Below are positions 12,201 through 27,630 of a stretch of DNA of 64,000 nt, piece by piece (position 1 is the stretch's first letter; every line of letters begins with the position of its first letter). The notes under the pieces are model-generated. The model did no database searches and had not been told where the DNA came from. It saw only the letters and a program-made list of their open reading frames with translations. Source of the DNA: Pipra filicauda (lineage: Eukaryota; Chordata; Aves; Passeriformes; Pipridae); NCBI RefSeq assembly GCF_003945595.2, contig NW_024104448.1:1178017-1242016 (forward strand). The letters run 5' to 3'. A program made the position numbers and the translations under genes.

Positions 12201-15200
12201 CTTTAAATCATCCAAGCTTTGCATAACTTAACTTTAACTATTCCCTAGATTTTGTTTTATTTAAAAGTATTGACACCAACTATGATTAACTTTTGTGAAA
12301 TAATAGTACCCTGTGACACTACTTATATGATATGCAAGAAGACAGGCCAAACAAGCACAGTGCCAGGTCAGGGTGTTCATGCAGGAGAACTGTGGTGCTG
12401 AACCTCCCAGGATCCTGAATTCCATGTGCCAGGTTTGATTTGGGTTTGTGTTTTTTTTTAATAGGTTGAGGGGAATTTTACATGTGAAAGTGAAACAAAG
12501 CCTCTTGAAACAGAAAACATTTTCCACATTGCAAAAGGAAAATTTCTGTCTCTTTGCTAACATGTACTTCATATTTTTGTTCCATTTGGAAGACAGGTGC
12601 ACAAGAACTACAATTCCCTATGACACGGGAATTTTCACTTTTGAGCAGCTTAGTCTTTTTTTGTGTTGAGTTAGAACTGAACTCTACTACTGCTAATTAG
12701 GTCACCTGGCACAGGAGAGAAGAGGACATGTCCTCCCAGCAGCTTGTTGAGTTTCTTCTCTAGGATTGCTGAAGGGAGTCTCCCTACCCAGCTGACTCAT
12801 TCTGTACATCAGATTATGTGTAGACGTGATCTTTGTGTGGCAGGAAGACTAATCAGGATCATATTGACCACACTGAACTAAGCCACTGCAGTTTGCAACT
12901 TTTGTCTCTCTCCTGTCACATTTATCTTCCAGCATAAGCTACAGAATTATAAAATGATCTGGTATCTGAAATGCTATCAATCTTCAGTAAATTTTTACAA
13001 CTGATCCCAGGTTAAAGAAGTGTTTACAAACAGGCAAATGTTCCATTACCATGCTGGGATGTCTGGATAGTGCTGAAATCTTCGACTGATTGTTGCAATC
13101 TTATTTTATAGCAAGGTATCCAGCTCTGATGGAGAAGAAACTCATGGTTTTAAAAAGGTTATGCCCTTTCCCACTGCCTCTGCTTTTGGGGCTTTTGTGT
13201 GTTTGTGTCAGACAACCCCACACCCTGCCCTGTATCCCCTGTGTGTGGGAGGGCTCTTTAGGGCGGGGGTTCAGCAGAGCCCCGGGAGCCCTGTCAGCTC
13301 CCTGCCACTGGCTGTGTCCTGTCCCAGCAGCTGTTCAGACCCAGCTCTGCCCTGCAGCACCTGCAGAACTCCCTCTCTCCTCAGCACTGCACCATCTGTG
13401 CTGAGCACGGGGGCACTTCTTCCTCCTCCCTTTCTTCCTGTCCCTCCAGCCCAGACTAACAGTTTTCAACCCAGAGGGGTGAAGAAGGTGCAACACCAGA
13501 GTTCCAGCTTCTATTCCCTTCTTTCAATTCCCTAGCTCCTAGGATTGAAGCAGCTTAAAGCTGAAAGGCAGTTCAAGGCACCCTGGAGAACCTAAAAAAA
13601 TACTAGTCACTTATTTTGAAATATTATAGTTGTCTTAATATTTTGTGTGACATCATAACTACCAGACATCCAATGACATCTGAATATTTCAGTCAATTCA
13701 TAAACAGTAATTTCATGTGTACTCCTTACTGAGCTGGTAAATTCTCCAGATATTCTGCAGTGGGATGAAAGCCCATCTTTGTGGCTGTGTTACATTAATG
13801 TCCCACACACAGCATTAGACAGAATTCCATCTGTCTATATACTGCATTTTCTAATGCATGGAAAAAGCAGCCTGTGTCCTTTGGTGGAAGCATTCATGTG
13901 TTGGAGGGAAATGACATCAGGAAAAGTCACTAAGACCCAAATAGGGCATTTAGTAGGGAAAATGCTTTCTCCACTGAAAACCTGTAAAACCCCTACATTA
14001 TTAACCTTGTCCAATTCTGTTAGTAGATACAAAATCTTTCATTAGTGATCAGGATGAAAAGTACTTGGCAATATTTACCATTAAAAAAATCTTGTATTTT
14101 TGAAAGGTATGAACACATATGTCACAGGAGGCTAAAGGCTCATTTGCTCCATTGCACTTACACAAACATGCAGGGGTACAAACACTTCACAAAGGCATTG
14201 GGCACTCTAAGCCTAAGTTGGTCAGGTTACCAGCTCATGATTGCAATATCTTGGTTCCCAGCTCATACACCTCTTGTGTAACTGGAGGTCTAAGACCAGG
14301 TACAGTAGAGGCAAACGCTCTGAAACTATAGTTACTGCAGCTGAAACAAACCCAACCTTCCTGCATTTCCTGCAATTCAATGTGAAAATTCTGGTTCTGT
14401 GTTGAAGAACAAATACCCATCTTGCTAAGGAAATCACACGGTGTGAAACATGCAATTGATATTGCTGTTGTTAAATAGAATTTGAAGTGTCAATAGCTGC
14501 AAAACCAGTATTTACTTTTCCCCCTTTGATGTTTTTTCAAAATTCTGTACTAAAATCCCAAAAGCCTAAGGGTGTTTGTTCTTATTCAAAATAGCTTCAG
14601 TCTCATCAATGCACTACCTTAATTCTTTGCATGCTCAATTTCCTTCTTAAAAGAGATCTGCATTGTGTGTTTTTGCAATGGATTCCCGAGCAGGTGTCAG
14701 GTTTGAAATGCAGCCCCAAGCACGGAGCAGCCACTGAGCCTCCCTGGGCACCCCCTGTCTGCTGGGAACACCTGGCAGCAGAGGAGTGGGCTCCACGGGG
14801 AACCTGCAGGGGTGTCTCACATTACCCCAGCAGAGCTGAACACAAACTGGAGATTTTAACAGAGGTGCCCCTACTCTGCTTCCCACTGGCCGTCTGCCTC
14901 TGGACCTCAGTGTGCCCCCCACGTGTTTTATTAGAGTATAAATACTAAAGGAAAGTAATTTGGAGGGGGGTTATAAAGAGGGTGTGGGATTTTCTGAGTT
15001 CCAAATAGCTATCTTCTATAGATAGAGTGGAAAAATATTTCTCCTTTCCCTCAGGGCATATGGATGTGAAAATTGCCCTGTGCCAATCGCCCTCGGGTAC
15101 CCGGCTCTTATGGAAGCCTGGGAGAGGTTACATATCTGTCTTCTCTGACTTCTCCAGCAGTATTAAACCATTTGACTTATAAACTACATTACAGATGCTC

Positions 15201-15942
15201 TGTGTCATCTAGGTTCATCCCACCTACACATTAAATATTTCCATTTTCCCATAGGAGCCTCTGTAAATAAGCAGCATGAGATCTTATCCTAATTAATTTA
15301 AAATATTGTGTATTTCCCTGTTTTCCTTAATCAGTGGCAGAGTTTCACAGGTTACTCCAATTTTCTAGTTGTTCAGGAAAGGTATTCTAGAAAGGTTGAG
15401 GTTTCTTCTGTCACATTAACCTTGCTCAAGCATAAATCCAGGACTGTAAACAGCAGTTAAAACTGAAAAACTCTTGAATAGGAAACTAATTGAGAGTCAC
15501 TGGGAATGTTCATAATGTTGGCAAAAAAAGGTTCCACAACCTGTCCTTTCTTTAACAAGCCATTCAATAGCCATCAGACCATAGAACTGGAGTAAACAGA
15601 AATCATGTTCTAGAAGCACAACTCACAAACATGAAGGGAGAGTCCCAGGAGAGCTGGAGGAATCATCTCTGGGAAGACAGATCAGTTAAATCCCTGAAAG
15701 GCAAAATGCAATCACATTTATTCAAAGATGACTTTGATCTTTTCAGCTGAAGTGTTGTGAAGTTTTAACTTTTTTCCTGAATATAAAAATATTTTCATTA
15801 CAGCCTGGTTCCCTGAACATGGAGATTACTGAGAACTCCAGCTTAGGAAGAGCTGTGGGTACTAGAATTTCAAACCATCCACTTGCATGTAAGTCAGTCC
15901 CTGGCAAATTCTAGGAGTTCTGAATGCTCAATTTATCCTCAG
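12201..15942. other. Unique noncoding DNA, no gene seen
   Basis: No exon or transposon is recognised. Two GC-richer stretches (13160-13460 and 14690-14920) are CpG-poor and hold overlapping frames on both strands, the pattern expected by chance. Confidence 0.6.
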
Positions 15943-15962
15943 CTTTATTTATTTATTTATTT
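15943..15962. repeat. (TTTA)n microsatellite
   Basis: Roughly five copies of TTTA lie head to tail. Confidence 0.8.
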
Positions 15963-17022
15963 GTTGTAGCTCGCTTTTCTCAGCGAGTGTACCACATACC
16001 CATACTGAAAAAATAAAATTAATGATGAATATTTATGGCCTGAACTAATCACCCAGAGGTTTTCTTAAGCAACCATAGGGACGGGGAAAAAAAAAAGGAA
16101 AAACAAAAAAAGCAGCAGTACCACATGAGATGGAGAGAGAAGCACAATTAGATGTGAGGAAACTGCTCTCCATGGAAAAGAGGAGCCAGCCTGGACTGTC
16201 TTCAGACTTAACCCACTCACAAGCATCTCCCTAATCTTCACTGCCACCCTGGCAGAAAGCAGGTACTTGTCTCGCTGGGAAGCATCTCAAGGCCAGCTTT
16301 ATTGCCACGCTGTGTCTGTGGCTGGGCCTGTGGAGCTTTCTCTGCTCATGGACGTGCTCTCATGGCCTTTCCTGAAGAGAGACGGAGTTGTGGGAGAATG
16401 TCAAATGAAGAAAGCAGCTAGCTGCTGGCTTGAAAAGGTGTGCTTTGCATAAGTTGTCAAGGAAAGAGCACAGACAGCTCCCAAAACTGAAACCCAGCAA
16501 AAGGGAGGAGAATATTTCCTCCTGTGGAGGTGCTGCTGCACAGCAGAGCCGTGAGCAGGGCGATGGGACACTCACAGCACCACAGCAGAGTGCAGCACAG
16601 CCTCGGGCAGCATTCTGGAACAAAAACCCTCCTCTGGGCCACTTGAATCACTGCATTGTTCAGAAGAATGTCTCTCCATAGTTTCTTCCAGAAAACTCCT
16701 AAACCCAAAGTGACTAACTGCAGAGAGGGCAGTGGAAGATCCGTGAGCTCTAGTGCTGCCCAGCTGTGCCATCAGCACCAAGTGTGCTCTTCTGAAAAGC
16801 AGGAGTGTTGCACACAGCACTGGCTCACTGTGATGTACTCCCTCCATGAGCACTGGCACAGCCATAAAACACCCAGAACTGCTCACAGCCTTTGAACTCC
16901 AGCAGGTTAGCGAGGCCCATTGAAAAGATTTCGATGCCAGCTGGGACTGAAGACATATGACTGACTTCTGACTTGCTTTAACTCTGGGGAATCATAAATT
17001 GGAGTTGAGAAATATAGAACAG

Positions 17023-17044
17023 GAAACAAACAAACAAACAAAAA
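17023..17044. repeat. (AAAC)n microsatellite
   Basis: About five copies of AAAC lie head to tail. Confidence 0.8.
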
Positions 17045-20000
17045 GGAATGAAGGGAATAGTGAAAAGCAAAAGGAGAGGATAACGAATCAGAAAAATGCA
17101 TGACACATAAATGGGCAAATATTGACCTGGTGAGGAATCACATGAGAGCTGATAAGACAAAAAGATCCTTAATCAAATATGCACCAGCGAGGCAAAAATG
17201 TTCTTCAAATTACAGTGGAGTTAGAGGGGAAAAGAGAAAACACAGTAAAGCTTTTAATGGAAAGATGTTTATGCAGATGAACTACTGTAACAGGCAGTTT
17301 CCATCAGTTCCACCCAGCCCATCTCTCCCATGTTCTAGCACATCATCTTGGGATTCAAACACGGACTTGCACAGATCTATCACAGATGTAACGCCGGTGA
17401 ACACTGCAAGAATATATTAAAATCTAGTGACAGTTTTGAGGACATTATTCCTGCAAGTCACTGCTGGGAAATGGAAAAAATTATAACAATATAATGAGAA
17501 ATTATTATAATAGTTGCAGAGTATTCGGAAAAGCAGAATGTCTGGTTGAAAAGGGATTATTCTGCATTGGAAAGTTTGCTGTTTCTGACACAGTAAGGAA
17601 GTAAAAGTTGCCATTTTCTCAGGCACACACCATGTGGATATTTGTACAACCAACAGAACAAAACTGTCTGAAAGCCTGTATGAGGACATGGCAGAACACT
17701 GCCAGCACTCCTTACCATGCTGCTCTGCAAATATTGAAACACCGAGATGGAAACATGCACACTATCTCATCAGCAACTTTCCAAGTACAGCAGCTCATCA
17801 AGTACTTACCTAATGAATCTAAATCTCAGTAAAAGGGAAAACTGTTGCTCAGTGTCTCTTTGGAATCCTTCCTTGCAGTTTTCCTTGGGCCTCTGAGCAG
17901 GAAGCAGACTGTGCAGAGTCACAGAGATAATTTACTGCATTCTCAAGGACAGACAATTCTTCCAGATTAAACAACATTCACTCTCTGCCAAAAGCTCAGC
18001 TTCAAAACTGCCAAAGCATGAGCACAATGAGGTGCTGCTCAGACCTTTCTGTGCATGGCAGGATAAAACACAAGACGTGTGTGCCTAAAGGAATCCAGAT
18101 AATGAAATAATCTTTAATCTTTGTCCTTTCAAGGCACTCTCAGCACCTGTTATCCTTGATAGTGTCACAGGAAAAAAAGTGTGTGGATTCATCTCAAGGC
18201 TGGTAATTGTTTAAGCTAATTACTCATTTGGAGGTGGTGTGATTACCAGCACTCCTTCAGGTGCAACAGTGGCCACTTTTGTTCTGGCCGATGCTTCACA
18301 AAGCAAGAAAGTTGCTGTTCCCCCTTCTCTGTTCTTACAGGAAGATGAACTCCCACACTGCTTAAAATCACTGCAGTGGAAGAGCCTGGCCAGCTGGTTC
18401 AAACAAATCTTCAGTAATTCATTCGACAGTCAAGCACTCCTGAATTCATTCAACCTCGTTACAGCAGCAGCTCAGCGTTCAGGGGCTTTCTACAGAAGTG
18501 TATTTTTTTTGTTTTCCAACCCACCGTTTTCTCTCAAGCCAGAATCACCTTTACCACTATAAATATGAACTAGATCTCTAAGTAATGTGTTTTCATTTGG
18601 CTTTTTTTTTTTCCTAAATCAGTGGTGGTTGCAAATCACCAACACTCGTGCTGAACAGACAGGAAACACGTGCTGGAATCAGGCATTTTGGTGCAGCTCT
18701 GCAAAGGCACAAAATGGGGGAAGTTCAGTTTTATGAGCACAAAGATGCCAAGACACTGCCTTTTCTTTGTAACTTCAAAATTCTTTTAGACCAAAAATCC
18801 TTTCCAGGCCCTTCTTGGGACCACATGCTAAAGCCAGCCCAAGCTGTTTTCATGGTCTGAGGAAGAGCTCAGATTGCTTCTCTTCTACTCTGTCTTCAGT
18901 AAGTACTTTACCTCCATCTGCCCAGCCAAATACCAAGCAAATGTCTCCCAGCCTTCAGCCAGGGTGAAGTATCAGTATTTAGTGTGGAGACTGCTCATTC
19001 CTCTCAGCTACTGATTTCTAACTCACAGCAGTTCAGAGGAGATCTGTGCACTCTTCAACTCTCCAGGTGTTCAAAACTTGACTGGACAAGCAACCTTACC
19101 CAGCAACCTTGCCCAGCTCTGAAATCGGCCCTGCTTCCAAAGATTCCTCTCAACTTGAATTATTATGTGGTCCTTTATGGGAAGAATTGGTATCAATGGA
19201 GATGCACCTGGCTTTTCTCAAGGCATAGGGATAAATAAGGCAGTCAGATGAAGGTCACCAGTCTTTTTCCAGAGTGCAACTGCTGTGGGCAAGAGGAAGT
19301 GGGCAGGAATACCCAGGGCCTAGGCAGGGAAACTGCTCAGCAACCAGCTTTTATTCCATCAGCACACAGATAACAGTCAAGGAAGGAAAGGCAGCAGCAG
19401 TAGTGGTTCTGCTCAGCTTGAATTTCCATTCATGTGTCTGTACAAACAGCAGCACAGGTCCTTCAGCACTGCTTTTCTCCACAGTAGGCCAAGCTTTTTA
19501 AAATTTATATCTCCTAAAGAGAAATAAAGGAATAGCATATTCCTCATTTCAGAGAGAAATCTCCTTAAGGATTTCTTCAAAATAATAATCAAAGTAATTT
19601 TTACTTGGAAATGGGAAAAAACAGATTATTTTGATTTATTTAATTGTCTTTAGTTTTCTAAATGTTAGATTACATAAAAATACAGTACCATAAACCAATC
19701 ATTTTAAAGCACAATACAGCACATTGCTTTGATTTTCCTTTTTAATGCTCACCACTCAGAGACTGCTTCGGGTTCTTAAATAATTGGGAAGACAATTGTA
19801 GCCCCTCAGATTCCAGTGGTCATTAGCAGCTAAAGATCCTAAAGAGCTGCACTGCTCCAAGCAGCAGAGTGGTTTTATGCTCCTAAAGAGGCAATTAATA
19901 CTTCTGTATTGTTTTGTTGTCATCAGTTTGAGGATTGTCTGTACCTTGGCAGAGGGCATTATTTATGCTCTAGTTTGCTCTTGAGTGGGAATCTTTGCTG

Positions 20001-21842
20001 ACTGACTGATGTCTTCTGACATGTCTTACACAGGAGGGATACAACACTGGAAAGAGAAAAGCAGCAAATAGTGCATCCTTTGAGAGCCAGCAGCACAATC
20101 CTCAACATCAGCATCACTGCTATGTTCTCCACAGCACCTACTTTTGCCTGGAAGACAAATGTACAAGGGTGGGATTTTTTTATACTATATTTAGGCAATT
20201 AATATTATATCACCACGTGTCTCTTCAGGACATGCTCTGAAAAGAGAGCTCTGCTCTGTCCATGCTTGCAGCTCACGTTCTGACACCACCACAGCCATCA
20301 CTCTTTCTTTCTGCTTCCTTTCTCCAGCACAGATTCAATGCCATTTGATGCTCTGGCTGTTCTCCCCATAATACTGAACACATCCATCTCTACTGCTTCA
20401 TCTGCTAGCTGGTCAAACTGGGCTGAATGGTGCCACTGCCACCAACATCTGACCCTTTCCTTAGGAAATTCTCTCCCACCTATTAGTGCCTAGAGTGTTC
20501 CTAGGGACCCTTGATCTCTTCCTTTAATTGTTGTCCTTATTCTGGTCCACTTTCTGCTCATCTGCCCCCTGCAGAAGTACCTTGAGATGCACAAAGGAAA
20601 GGCCTATTTATTCCTTGCCAGGAGAGCTGCTTTCTGTTTTCTGATCTCACACATACAGACATCACAGGCAAGGAAAGCCAAAACTCATCAGGTGAAAGAA
20701 AAGTTTAAGAAAAATAATGTAAGGAAAAAAAAGGACCTAAGAAAAACATACCTAGAAATTACTTGGAAAAGAGCTGAGGTGCCCCTTGATACCAGGTGAG
20801 GAAGAGCCACAGTGTACAAACAGCATGTGTAGGAAGGAGTCAATGCATTTTGCTGCAAACAATCCCCATAACAGAGCATCTGTCTCATCCACCCTGAATG
20901 TTGCTCTATTACTGGCAGTTTCCCTGGAAAACCAGAACTAAAGAGAGCAGGCAGTGAGTTCTCCCCAGAGACAGCCCCAGGGGCCTGTGCTGTGACACAG
21001 AGCTGCACTGAGCAGGTTTGCTTATGCTGAAGGCTGGCAGAACTCAAGGAGCTGAGGAGATAATTACTGCCCAGCTGCTCCCAGGAAAGTTTCCTGGTGC
21101 TCCTGGCAGGAAGCCCTTTCACCCTGGAAGGACACACCACTGACTGAGAAGGCTGAAGCAGCAGGTAGTGTGGCAGAGCATGAACTGTGCTACATGCTAT
21201 CCCAGAGCTAAAGTGACTTTTACCCATCAAAATTAAAAGGAGTCTTTAACAGATTTATGAAACTAATAAAAGTTCTCTCCCCACAAAACAAGAATCTAGG
21301 AGTACAAAACAGGGGACAGCAAGGTTTGCAGCTTCCTTCTAAAAGTCACCACTGTTTTAAAGGTCAGGTGTATCTAACCAGGCTTGCTCTCCTGACATGG
21401 CAAAAGGCATTCTTGGAGCTAGGTGAATTTTCAAATGAATAAAAATGAGGGGTTTGACCCATTTTTTGGCTCATAAAAAGCTCTCAAAATCTTGAAAGAA
21501 CAAGACTTCAAAAAGATGATGTCTCTCATCTCAGACAGGTCTTTACTTTGGAAGCTGAACCCAGCAACCCCCAGTTAAAGGCCACTGTAACCCAGTGACA
21601 GCCCCAGAGCACTGGGCCACAGGGACTGCAGGCAAAGGCTGGAACCTCTTGCTCATCCAGTCAAGTCACAACCACACACTGATGGTTCCACAGGAATGGT
21701 TCAAACGACAGGGATCCTACATTTCTGCTTGCACTACTTCTTACAGAGACATGGAGACATGTTAGGATGGTGTTAGTATTTCAGAACTATTTGTACTAAC
21801 AAGCATAGTAAGATGATTTAAGCAGATAGGGCTTATTTACCC

Positions 21843-21886
21843 AAACTTTACACCTTTGTAACTCAAACTTTACACCTTTGTAACTC
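21843..21886. repeat. Perfect 22-bp tandem duplication
   Basis: Two identical copies (21843-21864 and 21865-21886) of a 22-bp unit containing ACTTTACACC and TTGTAACTC lie side by side. The identity suggests a recent local duplication. Confidence 0.9.
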
Positions 21887-24800
21887 AAAGTTTCAGCTGG
21901 CCCAACTCAGGTACCTTTTTTCTTTCCATAAAGCAATATGGTCCTTCCATCCCTGGATGTATCTGTCCCCCTCACCATCTTTCACTGAAACCTTTTCTTC
22001 TTTTCCTGACCAGCATGTAAACAAAAATATTGAACTGCTGGATTAACAGTGAGACAATCTATATTATTTTGCCACCTTCTATGGATTTATTTAAACATGG
22101 AGACAAATCTAAGATTATAATTTCACAGCAGCAAGAGTAAAAGAGGCAGTGCCTGAACTGACTGTATTAATAGCCTAGTAATGTTACCTAACTTGCTAAT
22201 ATTTTAAACCAAATTTTGCTGTTAGTGACTGCCAAACTCATAATCAGAAGAAAACTGCCCATTTAGAAACATCTACATTGTACACTGTTGTAAGTGAGAA
22301 TACTGCAAACCTCATGCACTGCAACTTGTTAATGTGGTACCCTGGCACCACAGATTGAAATACTTCCACAGATTTAATGTGTCCTTTTCCAGTGTAATGA
22401 CTTGGTGAATAAAAATGAATGTTTTTCTCCAACATGATCCCTCAGCTCCTTACTGAAGATTTCAACTCATTTTACAACACATGATGAAGCATCTTCCTTG
22501 TTATAATGTGACAATGGCACTACTGAGCACAACAATTTGAGCCTGAATGTGCCACTGCAAGACAGAAAAAATCTGAAGAGGCAATTCCACCTAGAACTAT
22601 AAAGCAAATGCATAAGAAAGAGGAAGAAGAATGATTAAAGATGCATTAGCACAGTCTGAAAAACAACGCTCTCGACAAAAGAACCCTTGGTACGTCTGGT
22701 AAAAGGGGAACAGCACAGAGATTATCTGAATGAGAGACAGCCAAAGAATCTGAGCCATTCTGACAGAGTCTCACTGAAACACTTGAGATGGAAATGTGTC
22801 TGTTCAGACAAAGTCAATTTGAAACAATCTTGCTATAAAAGATATCACTTCTGAAAAACTTTTAAATCTAGGGAAAAAAAATCTTCCTAATTAACCAGCT
22901 CAAGTATTAAATTTGGCACAGGGAATAACCAAAACTATGCTAAGTGTGACCCAGAAACCTTTATCTCAAATAAATTCATTTACAACAAACCGGTTCATTG
23001 CCTTATGCCAGCTCATAACACATCGCTTCTCCTGAAACTTCTTTGTTTGGTCTCAACTCCTGATCAGAAAAAAACCCAACCACAAAACCCAGCAACTATT
23101 GAGGTTTTGATGGGGTCCAGGTCAGAGCCCTGATAATCAGTGTGCCCTCAGAGAGAAGCAGCTGCTTGGACCTTTTGTTTTGGGCTGAACTGATCTTGGC
23201 TTACAAAGTACACTCAGAGAGACTGCCCCAAAGAAGATGTAAGTAAAGCCATATCTCTATTTGACATTTTAAAACCCCTCCCCCCCCTTCAGTTCTCCTG
23301 TCCACTATTTTTAAAAAATAAAAAAAACCCACCACATTGAACCTCCTCTGCTGAACAGGCTGAGCCATGTCCTGTGTTGCAGAACTGCAGCAGAACCCAC
23401 ACGTTGGCTCAGTGACCAGTCCCTTAATCTTTATCCACACGCTGGAGGCAACATCTCAAGCACCTGTAAGCTGGTTCCTCACATGTTTGGTAGCAGCCCC
23501 ATTTCAGTTTGACAGCCTTCATTTAGGTCTCTGCACTTTCAGAAGGGAATGCATTACTGCTGCTGAAGAAAGTTAACTAGTTCTCCAGGCTCAAAACGAA
23601 ATTAAGACTTATTAAGACTCAAATTGTGAGAGACACCTGCCTTAAAAACATAATCTGATGAGTTTCTACAAAGATCTAAAATACAAAATTTTTTTAAAAG
23701 CACACATTTTACATCTGGTTTGAGGTTTGCAATTGCCCACATTAAGCTATCACTTGCTTTTGCACGGTGCATGGACCCTTCAGAACACTAAAAAAGACTT
23801 GTATACACAAGTTTTAAACAGAATGCAGTATTCTTTCAGCTTTTGTAAATCTGAACATCTTATTGCCCCTCCAAACCTGTGCTGAACTTTGCACACAGGC
23901 ACACTGAGTGCCCCCTCAGCACAGAGAAGCAGAACCCTGCAGATTCCAGCCCCATTCATTAGGAAGTTCTGCATCATTTACTTGTGTTTTCTAGAGAATT
24001 AGTTTGCAAAAAGTGTGGGAAGTTTCTGGAGTGATGGACCAGCACAGCTCCCTGCTCTGTGCAGTGTGTGACTGCCCAGCACCCCGGGTGTCTCACAGGG
24101 ATGCACAGCCCGACTGAAGGGGAGATTCCTGAGGGAACTCTTCATTAAATCCCTGCCATTTATAACACTAACTCGTTACAAGAAATAATTACCATGGCAA
24201 CCACTGCACACCAGGCATTTGCCAGCCAACAACAGTGGCTTCTTTGGGGGGGAAATGGGAGGGAAACAAGTCAAAACAAAAACTTGTAGAGAGGTTTGGC
24301 ACAGTCAGCCACAATTAGATTATGCTTTCCTGTACTTTGTTTTCACCTAAAGACCATTTTCTATATTAATACACTGCTTCAAACAAGCAGCAAACATTTT
24401 AGTGTTTAGAAATACGACAGAGTACATCAACATTTCCCAAGGCATTGAACCAAAGGTGCTTTTACATAAAACAGCTCCTTCCATACTCCAATCCCTCTGA
24501 TTTCACTGAGGATGCCCAGGCAAGCTCAGCTGATAGCTGAAGATGTGGGGAACCTGGCTTTGTCTGGTTTCTCCTTTTCCTGTCAGAATGTCTCTGTAAT
24601 TCCCATTTAAACCTGGACACTCAAAAGACATTTGGATGCCCAGTCCCAGTACCTCAGAGGAGCCAATGACAGAAAACAAAACATGATTTCTCATCCACAA
24701 AAATGGAAGTAGTGCTGCCCTAACTGCTTTATTGCAAACATACTACAGACTGCAACAGGCTTGGATGCTCAGGGCAGTGGAATCACACAGCAGGATAAAG

Positions 24801-27630
24801 ATGGACTCAGAACCAGGGCCAAGAGGGTTGTACAAAAAACAGACTGGAGGAGTCCAGATCTAGGCAAGACATCCTCACCAGGGTAAAAAACAGGAGTAGA
24901 GATGAACTAGGAATAGCTCAGTTGCCTTCAGCTCCCTCAGTCAGCACCACCAGAGAACCCCCTGTGCTCCCATGGGACTCACCAAGAGCTTTTTTTGTTA
25001 TCTCCCAAGGCCCAAATCTGTCTCCACTGGTCAAGATTTCAAAGACTGCAAGACCAAGTGTGAATGGCCAGACTCATACCTTGTGAGATATTTAAAGTGT
25101 CCAAAGCATCCTAGACAATTTTAGAGAGCCAGTTAAGCTCCATCTGTTGTTTTTAATGCCTAGTTATCACAGAATGGGTAACAGGACCCGGGACCTGTGA
25201 GGATGGTGTTTGACATCTGCACAGTCGAGTGGAGCTGCTCAGCTGAAAGTTGCCCAGCCAGTTCTAGCCCATTCTTACACTTCACAATTGTGAGGCTTAG
25301 TTAGCAAAGTAACTCTGGAGGTTCTGGCCTCTGAAGGCTTGGAAAAGCATATTTCATCAGGAAGTTCTATAATATCAATTACAGATTTCAAAGAGCAATA
25401 AGGCAAAAGGTTCTGCCCCCTTCTGAGCTCCTCCCACTTGTTAAGCTTTCCCTTCCTTTCCTAGGCAAAAAATCACTATTATTTTACTTTATAGGATTAA
25501 AAAAAGCAAGAAAGTGAAACCCTGGGGGCAGGGAGACTTGGACTTTAAAGGACTCTGTAATGAAGTGTTTCATGGCAGTTAATCACTTTAATCGTGCTTC
25601 TTTCCTCAGTAAAAGTTTCCCTGTCTGTACTCTCCAAGTGATCTCCTGTCCTTCTCTAACACAATGCCCAGAGGGTCAGAGTGTGTTCAGCACTGGAACA
25701 TTGGCCTGAGCAAAAGGCAAAAATCCCTTACTCTTCTGGCTGATTTTCTTCGGAATGCAATCCAGCATTGCCACCACCCTGAAATCCAGCACCCTGCACA
25801 ACGTGCTTTTACTGTCACTGACAACAGGATCTGACTGTATTGCTCTTCAGCCATTAGCCTTCATTTTGTATTTGGGTTTTACAGTTCAATTCCACAAATG
25901 TGTTATTTTTTTTGGATGAAAACTGGAGTTTTCATGGCTGTAACTTGTTTTATTTGGGAAAAAAAAAAGGCTTGGAATAAAAAGACAGAAATAAGGATTT
26001 GAGACCCAGTCCAATGGTCTGGGGAAAGGAGAAAAAGAAAGGAGAAAACATCTTATGAGTTTTGATATTTCTGTCTCACTGACAAAGGAGATGAGATTCC
26101 CAGTGAGGTGCTGTGTGCACCCACCCCAATCTGATCATCAGTTATGGGAAGGAAGGACTCCTGATAGTAGTGGGGGCTCATTGACCTGTTCTGGCATCTG
26201 CCTGGCTCCCCTCTGCAGTGCTTGGCTTGGACACAACTATAGAGAGTGAGCTCTCAAGCATTTCTCAGTATTAACAAAGGGTGAACACTCTGTCTGTTTG
26301 TAAGTCAGTGATTATCTGAGGGGTTGCTATTTTCAAAGGGTGTTTCTTTTAAATTATGCCTATCTTCAGTCCTATTTTGAATACAACCTTTAGTTTACTA
26401 TCCCATTGGAACAAGTTGTTGACTGCATTGAAAAGAAGCCATTTCCCTCCAAACACTGTAAAATGACTGTTCACACAGAAATAAACACTGAAACTTAGAG
26501 CAATGTCTTATATCTCCACAACTCCTTCCTCCCCCCACATTTGCTTCTTGACAACTACTAACAATAAATGTAAAAGTAATCCTGGTTTTTATTTGAAGCT
26601 ATTTCAGCTATAAAAGAACCTTCCAAAAATGATTGAGGCTATGATTTAAACCCACAGGTAACCCCTGAAATCTGCTTTGAATAGCAACAAATGCCGAACA
26701 ATATCTTGAGCGCTTGTAGCGAAGAAATCTAATCTCTGAACTCCTAAAGGTCAAGATTTCCTGCCTGGTAACATGGCTCAAGTGTAAATGCTCTGTAATG
26801 CTGCACTGGGTGATTGCTTTGCTCTCTAGACAATGTCAATTTTGTCCAAGTAGCGGCAGATGTGTTGTAGCATTAAGTCAGAATGGTGTCAAGGGCCCTT
26901 CTTGAGCAGTGTTGCTTCTCAGAGGAACTGGTCCTAAAGCCCTAGTCTATTAAGACCATACCCAAAAGACAGACATTTAAAACTTAAAGGATGCTGGAGA
27001 ATCAAGGTGCTTTAGAGCTCTAATGTTTCACAGTCAGAAATCATCAGAGAAGAAATTCTCTTGTTATACAAAGGCACATCCTCAAATTGCACAAGCCTGC
27101 CAGTGCAGCTGAAGGAGCTTACACAGAAAAGTATTTAGCTCCAAATATTCTTCATTCCAAACTTCTTCCTCCTGAATTTCCTCAGCAAGGAGCTGCCATG
27201 GTGTCACAGATCATGGTCTCCCCCCACAAGGAATACTCCTGTGTCCCCTGGTTCCCTTACCATTTATGCTCAATACCCATGGCAGCTTCAAAATCCTGCC
27301 CTCAAACTACTTTTGGAAACCATTCATCATTGGTCTGACCTCTCCAAGCTACAAGAGATGCAAAAACCAAAGAATTCATTATATTAAATACTATGCCTTT
27401 TCTTACCATACATTCTAAGTCCAAAAATAAGAAGATAGGGAAAACACATTCCATTTGCAAATAAAGAGCTGTAATGAGTCTGCTGAGGATCCAGTGCCCT
27501 TCAGTTCTGCTTAAGTAAAAGAAGCGGCTCAAAATGGTTCCAAAAGCAGCAGTGGAAGTTCCTCACACACTTTCCCACATCCCACTGTAGCACTTGTAGC
27601 TGTGTAACAAAGGAGAGTGAAACCCGTCCC

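Larger units (their letters stand above)
15963..27630. other. Long unique noncoding stretch, no gene seen
   Basis: Nearly 12 kb with no exon, RNA gene or dated transposon that I can support. It holds an A-rich tract (16083-16113), the small repeats annotated at 17023 and 21843, and short runs of C (23280-23288) and A. Frames up to 180 codons occur (for example minus strand 20688-21230, low-complexity and without domains). Most of the rest are shorter and overlap others on the opposite strand. Confidence 0.55.

Noticed and set aside
20688..21230. 180-codon minus-strand frame
   Set aside because: The translation has no recognisable domain and ends in a low-complexity phenylalanine-rich tail made by an A-rich tract. 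I see no splice or promoter evidence.
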